DNA from: Scalesia atractyloides
Taxonomy: Eukaryota; Streptophyta; Magnoliopsida; Asterales; Asteraceae
Direction of reading: 5' to 3'
Length of the DNA stretch: 64,000 nt
NCBI GenBank assembly: GCA_947069175.1
Contig: CAMTDV010000002.1
Span: 11,648,988 to 11,712,987, forward strand
The stretch's first letter is position 1. Each line of letters opens with the position of its first letter. Positions 34,588 through 46,252 of this stretch are shown here, piece by piece. The notes beneath the pieces are model-generated. The model had not been told where the DNA came from and searched no databases. It saw only the letters and a program-made list of their open reading frames with translations. The translations under genes and the position numbers were made by a program.

Positions 34588-36607
34588 AACAAATAAACTT
34601 TTTTTACCAGAGCTTTTCCTCTCAAAATTTAAATGTAGAAAATATAGTAAATAAAGATATATATATATGAAAAGCGAAGTCGTCTTATGATACCATGTTA
34701 AGAAAAACGAATTAAAGAAATTTAGAAGTCCATATATATATATATTGTTATACACACACGCACTAATTATATTAATATATTTAATAACAATGTTAATGTA
34801 AATCTTGTTGAGATAAATATCCAAAACAATTTGATAGCCACGTGTAAACAAATGCATTAGAATTTTACATTTTGTGTGAGAGAATAAAGAACGCCTGAAT
34901 GAAAAAAACTACACCTTTACCATAATTTGAATCGGAACCCGAAAGCATTTCAATAGTGCATGTAGCAAGAATATATAGAACACATAACCGAAAACGAAAA
35001 AAAATAAGATCCAATATCCAGCTGCCAAATTATGTGAGTAGCCACAAAAACCAGTTGAACTACATAAATTTTGGTGATTATCTCATACAATAAACTATAT
35101 AATATAAAACTCAGAAAAAACACCAATAGCCACTAGGTACTGCAAGATGCAAATTATTGTAGATATAATTATTTCAAAATATTGGAAAATTCACTGAATT
35201 ATATATTATATAATAGATTTTAAACTTATTTCAAAATAATATGTTTATAATCATTTCAAATTTCATTTTTAACTTTGTTAGAATTGTATACATTTTTCTC
35301 TATGTGTTGTTAATAAATTTCTTTATTATTTATTGTTTAAATGAAAATGAAGCATTCAGATCTTTGTTTTAATTTTTATCTTTACCTTCAGAATTATCTT
35401 GAAAATTTAGAGTTATAAAATCTAAAGTTTTATGAAAAGTGGTTCAATAAATATAGAGATTTACTACTTATTATTTTTATTTATAGAAATGAAGAATGAG
35501 ATGTGATAAATTAAACAAAAATTAAAAAAAAAACTTTTAAATCATGAAGACAAGATGATGGAGGTTATACTGTGAATGCTCTAACAACTCAAAACAAAGT
35601 AAGGAAATTATATATTATAAAAATGGTATATGCATGCAATACAAGTGAATGTATATAAACTTAAAATTCGTGTATGAAATTGTACTAATAATTTGGCATA
35701 TTTAAAAATTGGAAAAATGATAAATAGAAATTGAATAACTTATAGGTAAAGCAACATGTATATATTATATATAATTAGTGTTGTAAATGAACACAAAACA
35801 TTCCTTGTGTTTGTTTGTTAAGAAAATAAATGTGTTTATGAACTATTCATAAACACTTATCGGACAAGTGTATTAACGTTTTGTTCGTTCATTAGGGAAA
35901 TGAACGTGTTCGCGTTTGTTCATTTTAGATAACGAACACAAGCAAATGTTCACAAGCACAAATGAATAAAAACGAACATACAAGCTTTTATGCATAGAAA
36001 CGAACATATATTAATAAGTATGTAATATACAATACATTAATGTTAATAATTAATAATTATTACAAAAACGAACATACAAGCTTTATGTATAAAAACAAAC
36101 ATATATTAATAAGTATGTAATATAAAATACATTAATAATTATTAAAATATTTTGTTAGTGACAATTTGAATGTATTAAAATAAAATATAAAATTTAAAAA
36201 CCCGAATGAATTACTGAACATAACGAACATATTACCGAAACGACTTGGCGTTTAAAAAGAAGCGCCACAACAACCAAACAATCATAGATGATATTATACA
36301 CTTTTCCTTCCTAAGGTATTGTAAGACCCTTAAACGCATTTTGACCCAAACGACACAGCGAAATATGAAGTATAAAATTTCTTCCTTTATAGTTATTTTA
36401 ACATACTTAAAACCATTTTAATCAACTTTCTTTAACTTAAGTACATCATCCATTCTAGATTGAGATAACTACGTTAACATACGATTACAACTACGTCACC
36501 ACTTCTCTGTACAATCCGTGATCTTCAACTTGATTTTCGTCCACATATCTCACATGATGATAATGATGATCTAACTAATTTGTGGTCACCATATATGTAA
36601 CTAACAT

Positions 36608-36810
36608 ATTAGTAAAGGGTGACATCTTACATAATTAAATGAATATATAAATAATCATAACTACATAGCGTTCTAACTATGTTTATTACTCCATAATTAT
36701 ATCCTTCTAAATTTGTTCTTTACATCGGATCTCGCACCTTCGAAAGCCAAACACTTACATACCTGCATTCATGTTTCATTCTCAATAGCAAATCGGTTAG
36801 CAAGACATAA
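36608..36810 (+). repeat. 203-bp direct repeat, left copy
   Basis: The sequence from ATTAGTAAAGGG to CAAGACATAA is repeated at 37916-38118 with a few substitutions and 1-bp indels. The two copies exactly flank the family D insertion. Confidence 0.93.
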
Positions 36811-37915
36811 CCTTGCATGCAACATGCAATGGTGCGTGTTCTTCAACACCAATAGGTCATACAATGAGCCTTGCGCACTCCGCGCAACGGTGAATTAGAC
36901 CAACACCAATAGATCATACAATGAGCCTTGCGCACTCAGCGCAACGGTGAATTAGACCAACGCAATTAAGTCAAACAACGAGTCTTGCGCACTCAACGCA
37001 ACGACAAGTTAGACTAAATAACACAAGTCCTACAATGAGCCTTGTATACTTGGCACAACGACAAGTTAGACTCGCGCGCGTAAGATACTAGACCCGCACA
37101 GAACAACATCCCTCTGAGCTGCGAATCCTAAAACCTTGCAAGGACAAGACACACATGAGAAGCGGCTCATAGTCTTGGGACAAAAGGATATACCCCTGAC
37201 ACCCTGCGCTAGCGGGAAAACACTGACAGCCTCACAGAAGGGGTAAGCACTAAGAGGTGTTGACCATACTCAAGGGTACAAAGTGGCAGAACTGTGACCA
37301 AGGGTTGCTCCGCTGGTTGCGTGTGACTGTCGTATGAGCAGTAAGGCAGACGTCAGCCTGCACACCAACCATATCTCTGCCAGTGACTGTTCCACCTTCT
37401 CCACTTTCGGCTGGCAGCAGTCCTGACACCAGAGACGGTTGCCTTTACACGTGGCACCACTCAACATTCGACAGGACACGCCTCCTGACAGTAGACATTA
37501 ATTCTCCTACAGGGAACATTTAATGTCTGACACAGAGGACAAAACGGATGTCTCTGGCTGTATGGGTCGGGCCCAAGGCCCACCAGCCCATCTCCTGAAC
37601 ATACCTTTTCGGCTATAAATAAGTATTGGATCTCTAGGTAAAACAACACGCTTACACACATACATACCCACTCACATACAAATTACTTACTACCTTACTT
37701 ACCATCCTCAAGTACTTATTCTCACGCAGGAGTGTGGTCACGAAGAAAACCACCTTTTTCCCCGTGACAAGACTAACGGCGTTGCTAGTTTTGCAGATCA
37801 TCTTAAGTGAGCTCACCCCGGAAAGTGAAGTGGAAGAACAACCCTTTATGCAGAAACACCCTGGTTGTAACCTATATATCCCCGGATATCCCTAGGTTCA
37901 ACCGGTGCTTCTTCA
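36811..37915 (+). mobile_element. Family D LTR-like repeat (copy 1)
   Basis: About 1.1 kb, from CCTTGCATGC to CTTCTTCA. The same unit occurs inverted at 62059-63158. It contains four degenerate tandem units of about 57 bp (36857-37080, TACAATGAGCCTTGCGCAC type) and a TATA-like CTATAAAT at 37613-37620 followed by an A/C-rich leader, as in an LTR promoter. No coding potential is seen. It may be a solo LTR; clean TG...CA ends with a 5-bp TSD are not evident. Confidence 0.7.
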
Positions 37916-38118
37916 ATTAGTAAAGGGTGACATCTTACATAATTAAATGAATATATAAATAATCAATAACTACATAGCGTTCTAACTATGTTTATTACTC
38001 CATAATTATATCTTTCTAAATTGTTCTTTACACCGGATCTCGCACCTTCGAAAGCCACACACTTACATACCTGCATTCCTGTTTCATTCTCAATAGCAAA
38101 TCGGTTAGCAAGACATAA
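37916..38118 (+). repeat. 203-bp direct repeat, right copy
   Basis: Second copy of 36608-36810. It begins directly after the family D element and continues into the remaining sequence of the host solo LTR. Confidence 0.93.
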
Positions 38119-38670
38119 TCTCAACGTATTGAAGACCTATAACTTCGAATAAGCACATACCACTAATCTACATTCAATAAGTTACAACCCGTGTTTTCAC
38201 TTGAATGTATCCATATGCATACATACCTATCACATACAAACGTCTTACATACAAATATGCATGACATGTACCCACTACGACTCTATACCTAAATACATAC
38301 ATGCAAGTCACGTTCACTTGTTCACATTCAATTACCGTACTTAAATTGTACACTCACTATTCATCAATAATCACACATGTAAATAAGTTAATCCTTTCAT
38401 GCTTATAACACATTTGCGCAATCCGAGTTTTAATCATACAATTACATAATTGGGTATATGGCATCCACATACGAAACCATTATCATTATGTAACATTCGT
38501 CGAAAAACGGGTTTCAAAACCCGCTTCGTTTTATAATCAAATATTCAGTTATAAGTTCGTTGCGTATTTATTGTTCAGATTATTTTAAATGATACATAAT
38601 TAATAAATATTTTAGAATTTAAAAACCATAATTAATAAATAATAATAATAAGAAAATAATAAATAAAACA

Positions 38671-38738
38671 GGGTAGCCGGGTCTCGAACCCGGGTCTCCC
38701 GTGAAGACACACACACACCACACCACTCCGCTACACAC
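38671..38738 (-). repeat. tRNA-like module 1, 5' LTR
   Basis: On minus, TAGCGGAGTGGTG (A box-like) lies about 40 bases before GACCCGGGTTCGAGACCCGG (B box with a stable T-arm-like stem). Confidence 0.65.
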
Positions 38739-39351
38739 ATGTTTGTGTTCAGTTACTGAAACAAATAACACTTATAGTAAAAACCGAAAGTCAAAAACCT
38801 GTAAGTCAGCACTCAGAACTCGAAATCGCCGGAGAAAAACCGAAACTCCGCAAATGTTGCTACTACCCCTTGACTGAAACGCGTAAACAGATTTCGACAT
38901 CAGTTATAACCGTTCCTTAACATCCAATTTAGTAAAAAAACCGTTATTTTTGAGAATTGAAACCTTTGACCGTAAATTTTGGTCTCCCAATCGAAAACAA
39001 GCAACCTGTTCACCTTATAAATACTCACCCAAACTCCTTGTAAACATTTCGCTCAGAACCATACTCACTTCCTGAAGCTTTATTCCTTTCAAGCATGTCG
39101 CCGGAGATTTTCGCACTCGCCGGAGATTTTCGCACTCGCCGGAATATCACCGGAAAACTGAGGCTTTACTCCTAATCGGTATAATTCTCAACTCTTTTTG
39201 GTAATCCATTATTCAGCATGTATTAATCTTAATCAGTCAACCAGATTCTGTTTCGAACAATCTTCGGTCAGTTATATGTTCTGTTTTTTTAAGTGAAGAA
39301 GATGAAGTTTAATATGTGTACTAATATAATTAAAATCGGGTATTTAACCGG

Positions 39352-39763
39352 GTTATACACACAGTCCAGCGGTGGACTGTGTGCAAATACAAAACACACG
39401 TCCCGGGTTCGAATCACACATGTTTCCGACTTTCTGAAATAAAACCAACATTTTTAACTTATTCAGATCAATTCACAGCATATATATACAATTAATATAA
39501 TTCAGTGTTAATACAGATTAGACACATAGCCCAACTGGTTGGGCTGTGTGCACTCGAACCGAAGGTCCCGAGTTCGATTCCGGGTTCTATAACCGGTTTC
39601 GGCCATATTAAATAATTTTTAATAAAAACTAAATAAGGTTAAAGTTAGTTAGTATATATATATAATTAAAACAGAGAATATTTCGGGTTAGACACGTATC
39701 TCAGTTGGTAGAGCTGCGTGCACGTATACGAGAGGTCCAGAGTTCGAACCTCACTCGCCGCCT
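39352..39763 (+). repeat. tRNA-like modules 2-4, 5' LTR
   Basis: Module 2 (39352-39417) has hairpin arms ACACAGTCCA/TGGACTGTGT and the B box GGGTTCGAATC. Module 3 (39518-39588) has arms ATAGCCCAA/TTGGGCTGT and GAGTTCGATTCCGGG. Module 4 (39687-39763) has TCTCAGTTGGTAGAGC and GAGTTCGAACCTC. Spacing between module starts is about 170 bp, and each begins with a TTA(G/T)ACACA-type string. Confidence 0.75.
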
Positions 39764-40780
39764 GGAATTCATGCTGTCTGACCGGTCAGACCCGGTCAGA
39801 CCAGACAAAGTCAAACCATTTTTTTTTATTTTTGTTTTCTTATTTTCTTTTTATTAAATTGAAAAATTATTTAAAAATACTTAAAAATAAAGATTTGAAG
39901 GTTAAAAAGTTGCATTAAAACTCACAAAAATAAATCTAAAAATCTCATTAAGAGCATTAATTAAAAATATTAATCTCAAATAAAATTTATTTATCGAGTC
40001 ATTTCGTTATTATTTAGGTTAGTTTTCCCTCGTCGGTTGAATCATAAATTCGAGCGCATTCATCGTCATCAAGAAACGCATCCACTGTGAGTGAATCTCT
40101 ACCGATTCCCCGTTTTAATCATGTTTTGGGGTTTATCATGTGTCGTACTATTATTTTATTTTATTTAAACACTTGTGCATACATTATATCCGTGATCAAA
40201 TGTGTATTGATTGTTGTGTGAATTATATGTAGATTAAATTTATCATTTCAATGCATGCATTTCATTAGGCCCATCAGTTCCCCGTGGGATACGGGTTGAG
40301 CATCAGGAGCCTCATTAGATCGGCTCCGTTTGATTGAGCCTTGATCTCAAATACATCATCATTCATGTCATATACTCATCCAAAGTGGTTTGTGATTGTT
40401 TATATATATATGTTTGCTCACATGTGATTAATGCACGAATTTTCTTTAATAAATAAAACAAGAAATTAGTCAAAATGAATTATCAAGGTTCACTCGCCAA
40501 CTTTTGTTGACCCAAAATCTCCCCCGTTTTACACATGATACAGGTGATCCAGCCAAGACAGGAAACACTTAGGATGGCCTAGAAGAATAAACAAGTTCAT
40601 GCTTTGGAACAAATCTATAGTTTCATTTTCCTTTGTAATTGTATGAATTTTGTTTTTGGATATTTAAGTTTGTAATTTGGATTTAATAAATATGAAACAT
40701 CTTAGTAAATATCATGAGCTTTGGTGATAACCCAATTATGCCCCGACTTTTATTCCGCTGCGGGTCGGGTGTGGACAGAT

Positions 40781-40792
40781 TGGTATCAGAGC
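40781..40792 (+). promoter_or_regulatory. Primer binding site, initiator-Met tRNA
   Basis: TGGTATCAGAGC starts 3 bp after the 5' LTR. From here to 41588 lies an untranslated leader with no other feature seen. Confidence 0.92.
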
Positions 40793-41588
40793 TTGTGACT
40801 ATAGGGATATAGGATAGGTTATTAGACCCTTAGAGCCTATACTATAGTTGATTAAATTTTAATTGTTTATGCGTTACATGCAAAATTCATGATGTTTATA
40901 TGTTTCATGTTTATTTTCACACCCAATGTTATGCAAGCACGCCCACAAATACATGTTATTATGCAATGCTCATCATAAATCATATCCTCATAACATATCA
41001 TATCTATGAGAGCACACACCTCACGATTTCCATGATTTTTGCAATGATTTTTGTATTTTTCAAACCACATCAAAGTGAGTTCTCATGACGGGCATGTAGT
41101 AACTGGAAGGGTACGAGTACCGGTAGTCGGAACGTCCTGTCTAGGCTTGGCATTCGTATAAATCCAAAATAAAGGACCAGTTTGCCTACCTGGGGACTAA
41201 CGATGAGAGTACGAAGGACCTATTAGGCCAAAGCATGCTATACCAAACGTCGTGTGAGCTAACCCCACTTTGAGTTGTCATTGTGTCTACACCTGGACAC
41301 CCTCCTACCATACATCTCGCAATCATATTTTACGATTTTCATTCGGGTGGTGCGAGTGTTAACCCGCTGACACCAATGTGAATCCTACCAAGCCCAATAG
41401 TCATGGGGCCCACATGACTACACAGGCAATGGTATGGGGGACATTTGGAGGCTCAAACATGAGCAAACCTAAGAAATCCTATGGATGTAGTTAAATTATT
41501 GCCAGTTATGTTGTTTTTCATTCTTTTTACGACACATGACACCTAGAAAATTCTTAAACTCATAATCTTCCTATATATGTTCCTGTAG

Positions 41589-42671
41589 ATGTCGGCTAGG
41601 CAACTACGTGGAGGTAGAAAGTCAGGAAGGTCAAATGAATGCTTGGCCACACAAATTGCTAAACAAATGGCCGCAGTGCTTCCTGACATCGTGCTTCAAG
41701 TTCAACAAGCTCTCACCGCAAATCCCATCAACCCTCCCAATCAAGAAGACCAGAGCATCGCCAACCCTCCTTCCAAAACCCCCAAGTGCACCTACAAACA
41801 CTTCAAATCCTGCGATCCCCCAAAATATGAAGGGACCGAAGGTGTTACCGCCCTCCTTCACTGGTTTGAAGAAATGGAAAACACTTTCCTAAATTGCGAT
41901 TGTCCCTAGGACCGTAAGGTACGTTACGCAACTGGAAGACTGTTTGGGGTAGCCCTTACCTGGTGGAACACGGAAAAGGGTAAGCGAGGAGTTGAAGATG
42001 CCATGACCTTAACATGGGAAGAGTTAAGGGAACTCATGACAAGACGCTTCTGTCCAAGAAGCGAAATCAAAAAGCTGGAAGACGAATTCCACGCACTGAA
42101 ACAAAAGGAAGGAGACCACACTTCATATAATAAGAGATTTCTCGAGTTGAACCAGATTATCCCAAATTTGTTCACCCCCTTGTACCGCTTAGTTGAACAC
42201 TACATTCGAGGCCTCCCCTCAAAAATTCAAGATTCGGTTTTAAGCACATCGCCTGCAACACTTGAAGCCACAATGGAGTTAGCTACAGAACTCACTGAAA
42301 ATCGCATTCGAAACGGCAAGTTCAAAGATGAGAAGAAGAAAGCACCCATTGAGACCCCAACTCCAAACCACCCAGTCTCATCCTCGAAGTTTGCTGGTAA
42401 GAGGAAGCGAAATGACAAGAATTTTGTTGTCACTCAAACCAACCCTCCTATCACTGTTGCACCAATCACCCAAATTGCTCCTCCAGCTGCACTATTCAAA
42501 AAGCCGTATACTGGCCCACACCCAAAATGCAACCGCTGTCAATACCATCACCCTCTCGAAAATCCCTGCCAACATTGCACAAGTTGTGGCCGTGCGGTCA
42601 CACCATCCAAACCTGCCGTACCCTTCAACGAATGAATCGCAATTAACCTCCAACCCAAACAAAATCAGATA
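41589..42671 (+). pseudogene. gag: gag of the Tekay-like element
   Basis: The capsid precursor starts at ATG 41589 (MSARQLRGGRKS). It contains FKSCDPPKYEGTEG, then WWNTEK and LMTRRFCPRSEIKKLE, the retrotransposon gag core, and later KCNRCQYHHP and CTSCGR, remnants of zinc-binding motifs. An in-frame TAG at 41907 interrupts the first third. Near 42597 a small indel shifts the second half of a zinc knuckle out of frame, producing a TGA at 42633. Gag would package element RNA; this copy cannot make it intact. Confidence 0.88.
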
Positions 42672-45600
42672 GTGGGCCAAACCCAACAACCCTTACTTCT
42701 ACCACCTTCACAACACGCAGCCCAACCTTACTACCAACCCAACTACCCCATGATGCAACCCATGCGAGCTTGTTTCAACTGTGGGGACCCAAACCACTTC
42801 AGGAACACATGCCCACGCCTAGTGAACATCATCCATGCCCAAGCTCACGCAAACCCGGTAAACCAAGCTAACCAAGCTCCCCCACCTGCCAGAGGGAGAG
42901 CTTTCAATATCAATGCCAACCACGCCAGGGCTAACAACAACGTGGTCAACGGTACGTTTCTCATCAATGGTAGTTATGCATCCATATTATTCGATACTGG
43001 TGCGGATAAGAGCTTTGTGTCCTTAGAATTTAAATCTATCCTCGACCAACCCCGTGTTAATCTCATCGAATCTCTAACGGTGGAAGTTGCTGACGGAAAA
43101 CCCGTTTCATTAAATTCTATTATACACGATTGTACTCTCACCCTAAATGATCACGATTTTCCAATTGACCTTATTCCTATGAAGTTGGGAAGTTTCGATG
43201 TTATAATCGGTATGGACTGGCTCAGCCAGCATCACGCTGAATTGGTGTGCCACGAAAAGTTCATTCGCATTCCTCTTGCAGACGGTCAGACACTACGTAT
43301 TTTTGGGGAAACCCCTTCGAAAGGACTCAAATTAATGTCCTGCCTTCAAGCCCGAAGATATCTCCGCAAGAACTATGTCGCATTCCTAACTCACGTCGTC
43401 AAAAAGGGAAACAAGGAGAGGAAACTCGAAGATATCCCAATTGTGAAGGAATTCCCACAAGTCTTTCCCGACGACATTTTAGGACTTCCTCCTGTGAGAG
43501 AAGTCGAATTTCGCATCGATCTTATACCTGGCGCTACACCAGTCGCAAAATCTCCTTATAGGTTAGCCCCATCCGAAATGCAAGAGCTGGCCGGTCAACT
43601 GCAAGAGCTGACTGACAAAGGATTCATACGTCCTAGCTCATCGCCTTGGGGTGTACCTGTTCTGTTTGTGAAGAAGAAAGATGGAACGTTTCGCATGTGC
43701 ATTGATTATAGAGAACTCAACAAGTTAACGGTTAAAAATCGCTATCCACTGCCTCGCATTGATGACCTCCTAGACCAACTTCAAGGTGCCACCTGCTTTT
43801 CAAAAATCGACCTTCGTTCTGGTTATCATCAGCTCAGAGTGCACGAAGAAGATATCCCAAAAACCGCCTTCCGGACTCGTTATGGTCATTACGAGTTCAT
43901 GGTCATGCCTTTCGGTTTAACCAACGCCCCCGCTGTCTTCATGGATTTAATGAATAGGGTATGCAAACCCTACCTCGACCGTTTCGTCATAGTCTTCATC
44001 GACGACATCCTTATTTACTCCAAGTCTAAATCCGATCTTGAGCGACACCTTCGACTCATCCTTACACTCTTAAGGACTGAAAAGCTTTACGCTAAGTTCT
44101 CAAAATGCGAATTCTGGTTAGGAGAAGTACAATTCCTTGGACATGTCGTCAATGACAAGGGAATTCATGTCGATCCTTCAAAAATCAAGGCAGTGTAGGA
44201 ATGGCAAGCGCCACGTACCCCTACCGAAGTTAGGTCATTTCTTGGTTTGGCTGGTTACTATCTACGCTTCATTGCCAATTTTTCCCGTATTGCTGTACCA
44301 CTCACGGCTTTGACTCATAAAGGAAAATCCTTCATATAGGGACCTAAGCAAGAGGAGGCTTTCCAAACTCTAAAGCAAAAAACTTTGTGACGCACCTATC
44401 CTCACACTCCCTGAGGGTTGCGATGACTTTGTGGTATATTGCGACGCATCAGGGCAAGGGCTAGGCTGTGTATTGATGCAAAGAGGAAAAGTGATAACCT
44501 ATGCCTCTAGGCAACTCAAGGTTCACGAGAAGAATTACACCACCCACGACCTGGAACTTGGAGCCGTTGTGTTCGCTCTCAAGATATGGAGACATTACCT
44601 CTACGGTACCAAGTGTGAAATATACACTGACCACAAGAGTCTCCAACATATCTTCAACCAAAAGGAGTTGAATATGAGGCAACGAAGATGGGTCGAACTT
44701 CTCAACGACTACGACTGTGAAATTCGGTATCATCCTGGCAAGGCAAACGTGGTGGCCGATGCGCTCAGTCGAAAAGGTTATGCGAACTCCATTCGTCTTC
44801 TATGTTCGCAAATCATAACCGACATCAAAGATCGAATCCGGGCAGCTCTACATGTTTCTGTAACAGAAAATGACGTACGCGATGAGCTGTCATGTGGAGC
44901 TGAACTGAAAATCGAAACCAAATCCGACGGTATTCTATACTATTTAAACCGCATATGGATTCCTGATCGCGATAACCTTCGTGATTTCCTCATGAATGAG
45001 GCACACAAAACACGATACTCTGTACACCCAGGAGCCGACAAGATGTATCAAGACCTACGATACACCTACTGGTGGCCTGGCATGAAAAAGGATATCGCTG
45101 TTTTTGTTTCCAAGTGCCTTACCTGTTCCAAAGTAAAAGCTGAACATCAAAGACCTTCCGGACTTCTAGTCCAACCCGAAATACCTGTATGGAAGTGGGA
45201 AAACATAACCATGGATTTCATTACCGGGTTACCTCGCACCTCCAGTGGGTATGACACCATATGGGTAATAATCGATCGTCTTACAAAGTCATCTCATTTC
45301 ATTCCGATTCGCAAGGACTTCAAGAATGAGAAGTTAGCTCGTATCTACATCAGCGAGATCGTAAGCCGTCATGGTGTACCATTAAGCATCATTTCAGACC
45401 GTGATGGTCGTTTCACTTCACGAACATGGCGAGCTGTACAAACCGCTTTGGGTACACGATTAGACCTCAGTACCGCTTTTCATCCTCAAACTGATGGTCA
45501 ATCTGAACGCACCATCCAAACCCTTGAAGACATGCTGCGAGCATGTGTCATAGACTTCAAAGGGAACTGGGACGCTCACTTACCATTAGTTGAATTTTCG

Positions 45601-46230
45601 TACAACAATAGCTATCATTCAAGTATCGGCATGGCTCCTTTTCGAAGCTTTATATGGACGTAAGTGCCGATCTCCAGTATGTTGGCACGAAATTGGGAAG
45701 CGCAAATCACCGGACCAGAATTAATTCAAGAAACAACCGACAAGATCCTTCAAATTCGAAACAATCTTCTAGCGGCTCAAAGTCGTCAAAAGAGTTATGC
45801 TGACAAACGACGCAAGCCCTTGGAGTTCGACATTGGTGATCAAGTACTTTTAAAAGTATCACCGTGGAAGGGAGTGGTTCGTTTTGGCTAGAAGGGCAAG
45901 CTAGCACCACGCTACGCTTGACCTACCAGAAGAGCTCAACAGAATTCATCCCACATTCCACGTATCAAACTTGAAAAAGTGCCTCGCCGATGAAAACCTC
46001 CATATTCCTCTAGAAGACATTCAAGTCGATGAATCGATGCACTTCGTTGAAAGACCAGTAGAAATCATGGATTTCAGAGAGAAGCGTTTAAGGCGAAGCC
46101 GTATTCCAATTGTCAGGGTACGTTGGGAGTCAAAGCAGGACCCGAGTTTACTTGGGAACGTGAAGACCCAATGCGCGAAAAATACCCGCATCTTTTTCCG
46201 GTCACAACTACTGCTTAAATTTCGGGACGA
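42672..46230 (+). pseudogene. pol: pol of the Tekay-like element (PR-RT-RH-IN-chromodomain-like tail)
   Basis: A CCHC knuckle ACFNCGDPNHFRNTC (near 42765) precedes the aspartic protease (ILFDTGADKSFVS, near 42990). Reverse transcriptase spans about 43480-44190 with the catalytic FIDDILIY near 44000. RNase H (44430-44780) shows YCDASGQGLG, TDHKSLQH and VVADALSRK. Integrase (44990-45660) shows an HHCC zinc region ending CLTC and the DDE positions in TMDFITG, ISDRDGRF and GQSERT. The tail has HPTFHVSNLKKCL and an RVRWES...WERED-type end, as in chromovirus C-termini. Inactivating lesions are TAG at 44196, TAG near 44336, a frame shift near 44385 (seven-base context AAAAAAC), TAA at 45661 after a frame shift, TAG near 45889, and an apparent deletion near 45915 that removes the GPF-like core. 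Confidence 0.93.
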
Positions 46231-46252
46231 AATTTCTAAAAGTAGAGGATAC

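Larger units (their letters stand above)
31039..36314. other. Intergenic DNA with SINE and Helitron remnants
   Basis: No gene is supported. A possible tRNA-derived SINE on minus lies at about 31890-32050 (B box-like AAGTTCGAATCTGG). A SINE relative of the 28623 copy lies at 34055-34170. Helitron 3' ends are at 33393-33424 and 34563-34587. At 35780-36240 there is a remnant rich in GAACAC/GTTCGT motifs starting TGTTGTAAATGAAC, resembling the ends of the hAT-like MITE. The rest is AT-rich and unassigned. Confidence 0.45.
38489..40777 (+). repeat. 5' LTR of the Tekay-like element
   Basis: TGTAACATTCGTCG to GGGTGTGGACA, 2289 bp. Near the start, AACGGGTTT and AAACCCGCTT form an inverted repeat. 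tRNA-like modules lie at 38671-38738 (antisense) and 39352-39763 (sense). Confidence 0.95.

Noticed and set aside
36857..37080. CRISPR-like or gene array of about 57-bp repeats
   Set aside because: The repeats abut with no unique spacers and are degenerate. They are tandem units of the family D repeat, also present at 62890-63120.
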